NCBI GenBank assembly: GCA_022361535.1
Contig: JAKSAU010000809.1
Span: 1 to 12,196, forward strand
DNA from: Desulfobacterales bacterium
GTDB lineage: Bacteria; Desulfobacterota; Desulfobacteria; Desulfobacterales; Desulfobacteraceae
Length of the DNA: 12,196 bases
Direction of reading: 5' to 3'
This document shows positions 6,690-12,196 of the stretch, one piece after another. The notes beneath the pieces were generated by a model. It searched no databases. It saw only the letters and a program-made list of their open reading frames with translations, and had not been told where the DNA came from. Both the position numbers and the translations under genes were made by a program. Numbering within the stretch: the first letter of the stretch is position 1; the number at the start of each line of letters is the position of its first letter.

Positions 6690-8198
6690 TTATTGGGGAT
6701 AGGATGCGTTATCAGGCAAATCCTTTAAGTAATCGTTATTCAAACGACCTTCTTTGACTGCGGTGTCGATCCAGTCTGACATGACACTTTTCTTGAAACG
6801 CAATTTATCTTCAACCAGCTTTTGCAAAGGTACTCCAGCAAGCTTCTGCGCCTTTTCCTTTGTAGAAAAATCCGGAACCTCGTAGTCGATAACGCCACGC
6901 CTTGCAAGGATACCTGCCAATGCCAACCTTGCCTGCTGGGCTTTGTCGTTAGCTACGGCCAGAAGACGAAGTGTTTCATCCGGTGCATGAAAAAAGGAAC
7001 CATGACTGGCAATGGAATAGTCCCATAACCATTGTGCTGATCGAATTGTTTCTACAACGTCTTCCATTTCATCCTCGGTAGCACCTTTTTCCCAAGCCTC
7101 TTGGGCTGTTAAATGTGCACTTGCAATGTTGGTCATAGCAATAGCATTCAACTGATTTTTTCGGGCCAGCTTTTCCTTTACGATGGTCCGGAACTCTTCT
7201 TCACTCTGACGGTGGCAGGTCAAGCAAGAATTGGCAATGTTATCAAGGGGGCTCTGAATATGATGGGTGGAAAATTTTACACTGCCTTCCTGAGTGTAAG
7301 GCATATGGCAGTCCGCACAAGACAGTCCCCGTTTATAATGGATACCTGTGGTGAATATTTCGTACCCTGGATGTTGAGCTTTAAGCATGGGAACCTTGCT
7401 TAGCTTGTGGGTCCAATCTTTAAAATCATAGCCATTGTAATAACTTTCCATGTCTTCGGCAGAAAGGCCATTTGCCCAGGGGAATGTTACAACTGCCGCA
7501 ACCTTTTCCTTACCGTTCTTATCCGTGTATGGTGTTTTCAGAAAGTAATACTCTGAGTGGCATTGGGCACACGCCAGAGATCTCATATCCTGAAATGTCA
7601 GCTCTTCAAGTTTTCTGCCGCTATCCACCAAGGCTCGCTTCAAATATGGCCTGGATAACTGCAGCTCGCTGGTTTGACTGTTATGACAATCAGCACACCC
7701 AATGGGGTTTACGATTTCACTGCCTGCACGAGCCCATTTGCCTGTAAAAAACTCGTTTTCTCCCTCTTTTTCCATAAGACGCGGAACATCAGACGATTTA
7801 CAGGCCCAGCACGCCATTGGCATGGGACCATCCTCCGGACCTGTGGGGGCACCGGTACGGAGGGTGTTTCGATTGCTTTGAAGCGCAAATATATGTCCGC
7901 GTGGGGCATTGTAGTCTTTGGAGAATCCATAGCCAGCCCAAAGGATAGCCAATTGAGGATAGCTTTCTACCACGTCTTCAATTTCAGAACTTTTCGCAGT
8001 TTTTTTCCAAGTGTCGTATTGACGCGGATAATACTTTCCCCAGACATCACTTCTTGCTTCAATACCCGTTTCCTTGACCACTGGTGCAGTATTGAGAAGA
8101 GCTTGTTCTTCCTTTTTCCCTCCAATGGACAGCAGCATAAAGGACATAAAGGCAATGCCGGCAAGAGCCACAACTAATACCAAGGTATTTAATTTCAT
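6690..8198 (-). CDS. nrfA: NrfA, pentahaem cytochrome c nitrite reductase (ammonia-forming)
   Basis: This is the catalytic subunit of periplasmic nitrite ammonification (nitrite to ammonium, six electrons). The 502-residue protein has a hydrophobic N-terminus (about 5-25) acting as signal or membrane anchor. The haem sites in order are CWACK (130-134, the lysine-ligated active-site haem diagnostic of NrfA), CADCH (168-172), CAQCH (210-214), CADCH (294-298) and CLTCH (325-329). Expected catalytic-site residues Tyr217 (SEYYF) and a His in THHIQSP (312 or 313) are present. The calcium-ligand pattern of calcium-dependent NrfA is present too: Glu216/Tyr217 and Lys273-x-Gln275. SHGSFFHA near 399-406 supplies distal histidines. 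The start codon overlaps the nrfH stop (TAATG), with a run of G (GGGGGGG) upstream as ribosome site, so translation is probably coupled. In sulfate reducers the enzyme also removes toxic nitrite. Confidence 0.97.
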   Translation of the reverse strand: MKLNTLVLVVALAGIAFMSFMLLSIGGKKEEQALLNTAPVVKETGIEARSDVWGKYYPRQYDTWKKTAKSSEIEDVVESYPQLAILWAGYGFSKDYNAPRGHIFALQSNRNTLRTGAPTGPEDGPMPMACWACKSSDVPRLMEKEGENEFFTGKWARAGSEIVNPIGCADCHNSQTSELQLSRPYLKRALVDSGRKLEELTFQDMRSLACAQCHSEYYFLKTPYTDKNGKEKVAAVVTFPWANGLSAEDMESYYNGYDFKDWTHKLSKVPMLKAQHPGYEIFTTGIHYKRGLSCADCHMPYTQEGSVKFSTHHIQSPLDNIANSCLTCHRQSEEEFRTIVKEKLARKNQLNAIAMTNIASAHLTAQEAWEKGATEDEMEDVVETIRSAQWLWDYSIASHGSFFHAPDETLRLLAVANDKAQQARLALAGILARRGVIDYEVPDFSTKEKAQKLAGVPLQKLVEDKLRFKKSVMSDWIDTAVKEGRLNNDYLKDLPDNASYPQ

Positions 8199-8749
8199 TA
8201 TTCCCCCCCTGTGGATGATTTATGAGCCCATTTAACACCAAGATTGTAGGGCGTTCCATTGATGCTCCTCACACGCCCGTGTGGTATCTGACGATGGCAG
8301 TCCCAGCACTGTCTGCCTCCCAACGCCTCAGTGTCAAATGCGTGATACCGGTCTACATTTTTAATGATTGTTTTGGATAAACTGGAATGACACCTGATAC
8401 AATTTTCCTGAACTCGTCTGGCGCCATCATCGGTGATAAGCATTCGCTTACCATAGGTGTTTAAAGTGAAGGCAACTGAATGGTTCCATCCATCGCGTGT
8501 TTTAGACGCATACTTATCGATGTAGTCGTCTACCGGAAGATGGCACTCCACACATGTTGCACGTTGAGCATGGGAACTGTGTTGCCATGTTGCGTAATAG
8601 CTTTCCATGACGTGGCAGTTGATACATGCTTTAGCATCACTGGACAGGTAAGACGTGGCTTTGGATTCCCTGACCAGATGCACTCCCATTCCAATGGCTA
8701 CTGCAACTGTCACTAATGCAGCATACCTTACGACCGCCTCCAGTGTCAT
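8198..8749 (-). CDS. nrfH: NrfH, tetrahaem quinol dehydrogenase partner of NrfA
   Basis: This small membrane-anchored NapC/NirT-family cytochrome oxidises menaquinol and passes electrons to NrfA. The 183-residue protein has one N-terminal membrane helix (about 5-25) and four haem motifs: CINCH (42-46), CVECH (66-70), CIRCH (117-121) and CWDCH (148-152). The pattern CINCHVM places a methionine (Met48) two residues after the first haem histidine, like the unusual Met ligand of haem 1 in Desulfovibrio NrfH. The segment around Lys79-Lys83 (DKYASKTRDGWNH) resembles the quinol-site region of the family. The start is supported by GAGGAT about six bases upstream. It is the first gene of the nrfHA operon and is preceded by a strong promoter. 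No dedicated nitrite regulator is adjacent. Confidence 0.96.
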   Translation of the reverse strand: MTLEAVVRYAALVTVAVAIGMGVHLVRESKATSYLSSDAKACINCHVMESYYATWQHSSHAQRATCVECHLPVDDYIDKYASKTRDGWNHSVAFTLNTYGKRMLITDDGARRVQENCIRCHSSLSKTIIKNVDRYHAFDTEALGGRQCWDCHRQIPHGRVRSINGTPYNLGVKWAHKSSTGGE

Positions 8750-8802
8750 AGTATCCTCACTAATGCTAATACAGAAAATTTTGGCCTTGATTGATACAAC
8801 GT

Positions 8803-8831
8803 AGTATAGGCAACTTACTGTTTTTTATCAA
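8803..8831 (-). promoter_or_regulatory. Promoter of nrfHA
   Basis: On the minus strand TTGATA (8826-8831) is followed after exactly 17 bases by TATACT (8803-8808); each box matches five of six consensus bases. Transcription would start near 8796, about 47 bases before nrfH. Just upstream the small symmetric AGGAACTCCT overlaps the edge of the -35 box and could bind a regulator. Confidence 0.7.
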
Positions 8832-8904
8832 GGAGTTCCTGTTTTTTACTTATGTACCATCAGTTTGTTATATTATGGTTTACTAAAGCAAGTTGTTAAT
8901 CGTA

Positions 8905-9309
8905 TCATTTTTGCGCAGAAATCTGGTCCATTAACTGATTTATCAAGGCATCACGATCCTCTTTTGCTTTTTGAACCAAGTCAACCGGAATGTCTAACCT
9001 GTCAGAATAGTGTTTAGCACTCCATAAAATCATCTCAATCAAAATGGGAAGTAAGTCCTTTCCCGATTCTGTTAGACTGTATATGTGTCGTCTTCGATCA
9101 GAAGGGTTTTGTATTCTTTTAATGATATTGCTGGCTTCTAGATTTTTTAACCGGCTCGAAAGAATATTGGTGGCAATGCCTTCTGAAGATCCCAACAACT
9201 CGTTATAGGATCTTTTATTAAAAAATGCGATATCTCTTATCACCAATAAACTCCACTTGTCCCCTAAATAATCAAGAGCATTTGAAATAGGGCAATCCGA
9301 GCGATTCAT
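8905..9309 (-). CDS. HxlR-family winged-helix transcriptional regulator
   Basis: This 134-residue HxlR-type regulator has the family signature: an N-terminal CPISNALDYLGDKWSLLVIRD segment in which the near-terminal cysteine (Cys6) matches the redox-sensing cysteine of YodB/HypR relatives, then the winged helix (KRSYNELLGSSEGIATNILSSRLKNLEASNII) and wing (RRRHIYSLTESGKDL). A GTG at 9315 is in frame, but ATG 9309 is chosen because AGGAG lies 8 bases before it and would be too close to the GTG. It is divergent from the SnoaL-like pair across 157 bp containing two matching palindromes, so it probably regulates itself and them. HxlR members often respond to aldehydes, quinones or other electrophiles through the cysteine; the inducer here is unknown. 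Confidence 0.92.
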   Translation of the reverse strand: MNRSDCPISNALDYLGDKWSLLVIRDIAFFNKRSYNELLGSSEGIATNILSSRLKNLEASNIIKRIQNPSDRRRHIYSLTESGKDLLPILIEMILWSAKHYSDRLDIPVDLVQKAKEDRDALINQLMDQISAQK

Positions 9310-9341
9310 TAGCACTTCTCCTAAAAATTATAAAATATAGC

Positions 9342-9382
9342 TTGCAAAATGCAATCTAAAATATTAACTTGCACTATGCAAG
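9342..9382. promoter_or_regulatory. Paired palindromes, probable HxlR operator
   Basis: Two like palindromes, TTGCA-AAA-TGCAA (9342-9354) and CTTGCA-CTA-TGCAAG (9368-9382), have centres 27 bp apart. The first overlaps a minus-strand promoter candidate for the regulator gene (TATAAT box near 9326-9331). The second holds TTGCAC, which with CATGAT 16 bases on could be the plus-strand promoter. Dimeric HxlR proteins bind such inverted repeats. The link is inferred from position. Confidence 0.65.
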
Positions 9383-9466
9383 TAATGATGCATGATTTTA
9401 AATAAAATATCAACTTAAATGTAATTTAACGCCGGCATAAAACTGGCCATTCAACCGGAGGTATTT

Positions 9467-9946
9467 ATGGAAACTATTCGCAACGAAATTGAATCACTCG
9501 TGAAAGACCACTGGTCATCGGACCAAAAGAAAAAGGCAGAAACCGTTCTGCTTTTTGTACAAATCTTAATGAACGATCACAATTTTGAACTCATCGAGCA
9601 GCAATATTCAAATTCCACTTACATACAACACAATCGAAGCATGAAAGATGGAATTTCGGGTGTACTCAATTCTGTCAGGGACCTCACAAAACGATTCCCG
9701 GATTTTGCCTATGAGGTAAAAAGTATTTTTGTCGACGGCGAATACGTAACTTTACATTCACATGCCACATTAAACAAAAAGCACCGGGGTAATGAGCGAA
9801 AAGGTTTGAACATAATGGATACCTGGCGTGTAAAAGGCGGGAAATTAACAGAGCATTGGGATGCTGTTCAGCCCCTCGATGGTTTTATGCGGATGTATTA
9901 TTGGATCACAGGTGGTGCAGTGCAAAACACGAATGGGATTTTCTAA
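9467..9946 (+). CDS. SnoaL-like (NTF2-fold) protein, no export signal
   Basis: This 159-residue protein resembles the predicted SnoaL-like aldol-condensation enzymes (COG4922 type) of the NTF2-like alpha+beta barrel superfamily. Conserved blocks likely lining the pocket are YIQHNR (52-57), DGISG (61-65), YVTLHSHATL (93-102), RGNERKG (107-113), IMDTWR (116-121) and EHWDAVQPL (129-137). The polar set His55, His97, His99, Asp118, Glu129, His130 and Asp132 suggests a catalytic or ligand site. No biochemical function is established for this group. The start has CCGGAGG about five bases upstream. It is the first gene of a pair with a close paralogue 63 bases downstream and is divergent from the HxlR gene, which probably controls it. 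There is no signal peptide, so it is cytosolic. Confidence 0.85.
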   Translation: METIRNEIESLVKDHWSSDQKKKAETVLLFVQILMNDHNFELIEQQYSNSTYIQHNRSMKDGISGVLNSVRDLTKRFPDFAYEVKSIFVDGEYVTLHSHATLNKKHRGNERKGLNIMDTWRVKGGKLTEHWDAVQPLDGFMRMYYWITGGAVQNTNGIF

Positions 9947-10009
9947 CCCGCTCTAAACATTAGTTTGGGTACATCCACCTATTTTGATATTTTTAACAGG
10001 AGAATAATT

Positions 10010-10561
10010 ATGTGGAAATACATCATGGTATTATTTCTTATTATTAACTGTAGTGCTGTTTCAGCAGAGATTCCCGCGAGATCAGATAAAATAATCATTA
10101 TTCTTGAATCCTTTCAAAAAGAAAGCTGGTCAGAAAAAGAATTAGAAAATGTAAAACTGATTACGGATTTTGTACAAAATCTAATGAATTATCATAACTT
10201 TGATTATGTCTTGGAGAAATATAACGACGACTCATATATTCAACACAATAGGAATCTCCCTGATGGAATCGATGGTCTAGTAGGATTTCTCCAAGAGTTT
10301 GTTCAAGATTATCCAGATTACACGTATGAAGTAAAACATATCTATGCGGATGGAGATTATGTGACCTTTCACTCGCATGCAACCCTAAAAGAAAAGGATC
10401 GAGGAAATGATCGTAAAGGAATGAACATTATAGATACCTGGAGGATTGAAAACGGAAAAATTGTAGAACACTGGGACTCGATTCAGGCACTTGATACACT
10501 TTTACGATTTAATTTTTGGATGACTGGAGGTAAAATCCGAAATAAAAACGGGGTATTCTAA
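10010..10561 (+). CDS. Exported SnoaL-like paralogue with signal peptide
   Basis: This 183-residue protein is a paralogue of the preceding gene; by hand alignment about half of some 128 residues are identical, and every pocket block is kept: YIQHNR (76-81), DGIDG (85-89), YVTFHSHATL (117-126), RGNDRKG (131-137), IIDTWR (140-145), EHWDSIQAL (153-161). It begins with a signal peptide (MWKYIMVLFLIINC, then SAVSA as a likely cleavage site before EIPAR), so it should act in the periplasm. The frame is open from 9965, but ATG 10010 is preferred because AGGAGA lies six bases before it and it starts the signal peptide exactly. The gap to the first gene shows no terminator, so the two are probably one operon. 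Codon use is more AT-rich than in the first copy. Substrate unknown. Confidence 0.85.
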   Translation: MWKYIMVLFLIINCSAVSAEIPARSDKIIIILESFQKESWSEKELENVKLITDFVQNLMNYHNFDYVLEKYNDDSYIQHNRNLPDGIDGLVGFLQEFVQDYPDYTYEVKHIYADGDYVTFHSHATLKEKDRGNDRKGMNIIDTWRIENGKIVEHWDSIQALDTLLRFNFWMTGGKIRNKNGVF

Positions 10562-10874
10562 GCGTGAAAGACACTCAACGATTCCAAATAAGCGGTTTAT
10601 CCGTCTTGATTTGGTTTGTTGAATACAATTTTCATCTGACCCCATTTATATCCTTTTATCTTTATGAAGATCCTTAAAAATGGCGTTTTCAGAGATATCA
10701 ATGATACGGTACAATTTGGGAGTTCCAATGATGGAGACTCTGAGTTGAAATGCTTTCATTTTTTCCCTTTCAGTGTAGTATATTTATCGTCGTAAATCAG
10801 CTGCACGGCTTTTTGTGTCCGCCGAATTTATTTTGTTAGAGCGCTCATGGTATGGCAAGCACATTGGTACGTCC
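10562..10874. other. Non-coding gap after the SnoaL-like pair holding gene debris
   Basis: Apart from the remnant at 10646-10827 no gene is visible. Convincing terminators for the SnoaL-like operon and the SDR gene, which converge here, are not seen. The stretch looks like decayed accessory DNA. Confidence 0.5.
10646..10759 (-). pseudogene. Truncated pRiA4b ORF-3-like (IS1096 passenger TnpR-type) gene remnant
   Basis: A 37-codon frame opens with ATG 10759 and a good ribosome site (AAAGGG) and encodes MKAFQLRVSIIGTPKLYRII, then DISENAIFKDLHKD before a stop. The KAFQLRVSI-x4-KLYRIIDI-x4-FKDLH pattern resembles the N-terminus of plasmid pRiA4b ORF-3 family proteins, which are normally much longer, so the gene is cut off. 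Just upstream, a 23-codon piece ending in TTLKGKK (10756-10827) overlaps it by ATGA, as if it were the tail of a coupled gene. The identification rests on a short segment. No intact transposase is nearby. Confidence 0.4.
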
Positions 10875-11639
10875 TTATTTAGCAAAATGATCTTTCATTT
10901 TTATAGGTAATGAGGTTGATCTAAAAACCCCTTCCGAATCGTTGTAATATGGATCTGCGCCTTGTGGGAGATAAACCAATTCTCGCCGCCAGTTTGGTTT
11001 AGATTCAGCATGCAATTGCCAGTATTCTTCTGCTATCCGATCAGGGTCAAATTGCCCTCCGGGCTCCACCATGCCGCAAACTGCAATAACGGCGACATGA
11101 ATTTCTTCCGGAAATAATGCTTTGTGCAGTGCGATCGTATAGCTACGCAAAGCGGCTTTCCCGGCAGATAGTGAAGCCCAGTTAGGATATGGCTCAAGCC
11201 CAAGTCCGCCACCGGTAATAAGAATTGAGCCACCACCTCGCCCTCGCATAGATTGTAATACTTGGTTGACCGAACAAATTGCACCTCCAAGATTTAGAGC
11301 CATACTATCCATCATAGAACTCGGTGCTAAATCAATTACATTATCGGAAATCATTGCGGCAGCGTTATAGATAAGGACCCCAATATTCGCATTCCATTGT
11401 TTAACCCGATTAAAAGCTGAAATAAGTTTTTCTTCTATGCCAGCATCGGCGGCAAAACCTTGAGCAGTGAAACCTTCAAAATTTAATGTGTAAGATAGAT
11501 GGTCCAGTTTTTCCTGATTACGACTTATTAAGGCTATATCGAAACCGCCTTGTGCAAACCGTCGGGCTACATTCATTCCTAATCCATCACCGACACCGAC
11601 CACAACGCAACATGGATTCATATTTTCAGACAATGGCAT
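10875..11639 (-). CDS. Atypical short-chain dehydrogenase/reductase lacking the catalytic Ser and Tyr
   Basis: This 254-residue protein has the SDR Rossmann fold: nucleotide-binding VVVGVGDGLG (12-21), dinucleotide-specificity region ALISRNQEKL (36-45; the Arg hints at NADP), YNAAA (91-95) for NNAG, and LNLGG (115-119) with the structural Asn116. At the active site the usual Ser is replaced within ITGGGLGL (141-148), and the usual Tyr of YxxxK is Leu157 in LSAGKAALR, although Lys161 stays. The C-terminal GGQFDPDRIAEEYWQLH (194-210) is typical of a subgroup of bacterial SDRs with the same loss. The protein may bind a nucleotide without reducing a carbonyl in the standard way. Start: ATG 11639 has AAGGA almost touching it; TTG 11633 or ATG 11621 remain possible. 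The leader carries unusual palindromes. Confidence 0.85.
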   Translation of the reverse strand: MPLSENMNPCCVVVGVGDGLGMNVARRFAQGGFDIALISRNQEKLDHLSYTLNFEGFTAQGFAADAGIEEKLISAFNRVKQWNANIGVLIYNAAAMISDNVIDLAPSSMMDSMALNLGGAICSVNQVLQSMRGRGGGSILITGGGLGLEPYPNWASLSAGKAALRSYTIALHKALFPEEIHVAVIAVCGMVEPGGQFDPDRIAEEYWQLHAESKPNWRRELVYLPQGADPYYNDSEGVFRSTSLPIKMKDHFAK

Positions 11640-11992
11640 TCCTTATTTTTGTGTCTAACAAGTAATTGACCGAACCCGCATAGTCGAGATATCCGGGTTC
11701 GGATATAATCCGAATATCAGAGTGATATACGACTGGGACATTACAATCTCTCATTTAGAGCGTATTATCACATAAAGTGAAATAATCACTCCAAGTAAAA
11801 AAACACAACAGAAAAAATGATTATCGGAAATTTCCTATATTCGGATATGCTTACAATTTAAGTTTTTCAAACAATCATGTATTCGGATGATAGCCACAAG
11901 GTAAGGCTTTAATGTTAAGGTTAACAATATTGGCATTAGTGTTCTGTCTAAAGGGATACTTTAAAAGCGTTAATTTTAGGCTGGTTGATAGG
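11640..11992. other. Palindrome-rich non-coding stretch
   Basis: No supported gene. Besides the leader hairpins, TTCGGAT recurs at 11840-11846 and 11882-11888, giving four copies in either orientation within about 190 bases. A further palindrome, TGTTAA-GG-TTAACA, lies at 11913-11926. The clustering suggests binding sites for one DNA-binding protein, but no matching regulator gene is present in the window. Confidence 0.5.
11670..11714 (-). promoter_or_regulatory. Two mutually exclusive hairpins in the SDR leader
   Basis: CCGAACCCG (11670-11678) and CGGGTTCGG (11694-11702) form a perfect 9-bp stem. The second arm overlaps another perfect palindrome, TTCGGAT-ATA-ATCCGAA (11698-11714). In a minus-strand transcript the shared middle segment can pair with only one partner, as in an attenuator. 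Equally, TTCGGAT/ATCCGAA may be an operator. No T-run follows either stem. Confidence 0.45.
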
Positions 11993-12196
11993 TTATTTTG
12001 GAAAAAAACTTTTTTGCTTTCTGAACCTTATCTTTGTAAAAGCGACTTTAAGATCAAGGCTATTGATTGTTCCCTTGTTCTCTTTATGTACTTTGATCCA
12101 GAATCTCCCAATATCTTTTGATATACATCGGAACAGTTCTTTTCCTTCTGGTACCATTTCAAATCTCCCTTCAAATAAAACGGTCTGGCCATACAA
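11993..12196 (-). CDS. Unrecognised partial open frame at the right edge
   Basis: A minus-strand frame of 67 codons ends at 11993 and runs to the window edge. An internal ATG at 12157 has GGGAGA six bases upstream and would give a 54-residue basic protein ending in KIRFRKQKSFFPK. I recognise no domain. It could be the tail of a longer gene beyond the edge, a small gene, or a chance frame in AT-rich DNA. Confidence 0.25.
   Translation of the reverse strand: MYGQTVLFEGRFEMVPEGKELFRCISKDIGRFWIKVHKENKGTINSLDLKVAFTKIRFRKQKSFFPK

Noticed and set aside
7674..8177. 167-codon plus-strand frame antisense to nrfA
   Set aside because: The opposite strand encodes the haem motifs of NrfA; this frame shows no family features.
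8787..8799. TTGATTGATACAA downstream of the nrfHA -10 box as an FNR/CRP-type site
   Set aside because: Only three bases of each arm are symmetric and the right half does not match ATCAA.
10828..10874. GTTAGAGCGCTC resembling a tRNA D-arm
   Set aside because: No acceptor stem, anticodon arm or T-arm can be formed around it.
11912..12121. Plus-strand 69-codon frame with a hydrophobic start
   Set aside because: No ribosome binding site and no recognisable domain; it lies in AT-rich DNA overlapping another doubtful frame.

Overview
The window looks like chromosome of an anaerobic, Gram-negative, sulfate-reducer-type bacterium (Desulfobacterota, perhaps Desulfobacteraceae). The grounds are a NrfH/NrfA cytochrome c nitrite reductase pair, a fused SpmA-SpmB-type membrane protein, and the overall gene mix. 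No marker fixes the species, so this is inference.

Left part (1-4754), amine/guanidino metabolism: a sarcosine-oxidase beta-type flavoprotein (minus strand, continuing into a further gene that starts at the window edge) is divergent from an RpiR/MurR-type SIS regulator, a TSUP (TauE/SafE) exporter and a ProXp-ala-type tRNA deacylase (plus strand). The 183-bp divergent region holds four copies of the half-site ATGAAAGAA/TTCTTTCAT, two of them forming a perfect 19-bp palindrome, set between two back-to-back TTGACA boxes. This is very probably the RpiR operator controlling both directions. An arginine-deiminase-superfamily hydrolase lies convergent to the deacylase with no base between the stop codons.

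Middle part (4755-8904), membrane and respiration: a SpmA/SpmB fusion (plus) converges on nrfHA (minus). The 386-bp gap between them holds an 80-bp near-perfect palindrome, a second inverted repeat and a clear nrfA terminator. nrfH has a strong promoter (TTGATA-17-TATACT), and nrfH and nrfA overlap by one base (TAATG).

Right part (8905-12196), visibly more AT-rich and accessory in character: an HxlR regulator (minus) is divergent from two tandem SnoaL-like genes (plus). These are paralogues with about half of aligned residues identical; one has no export signal and the other has a signal peptide. Two TTGCA-N3-TGCAA palindromes 27 bp apart between regulator and pair look like the HxlR operator. 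Beyond lie a remnant of a pRiA4b ORF-3-like gene, an SDR-fold protein that lacks the catalytic Ser and Tyr, and a palindrome-rich non-coding stretch upstream of it. An unrecognised frame runs off the right edge.

The two best candidates for something new are the RpiR-controlled flavoprotein/TSUP cluster with its guanidine-hydrolase neighbour, and the HxlR/paired SnoaL (cytosolic plus exported) module.
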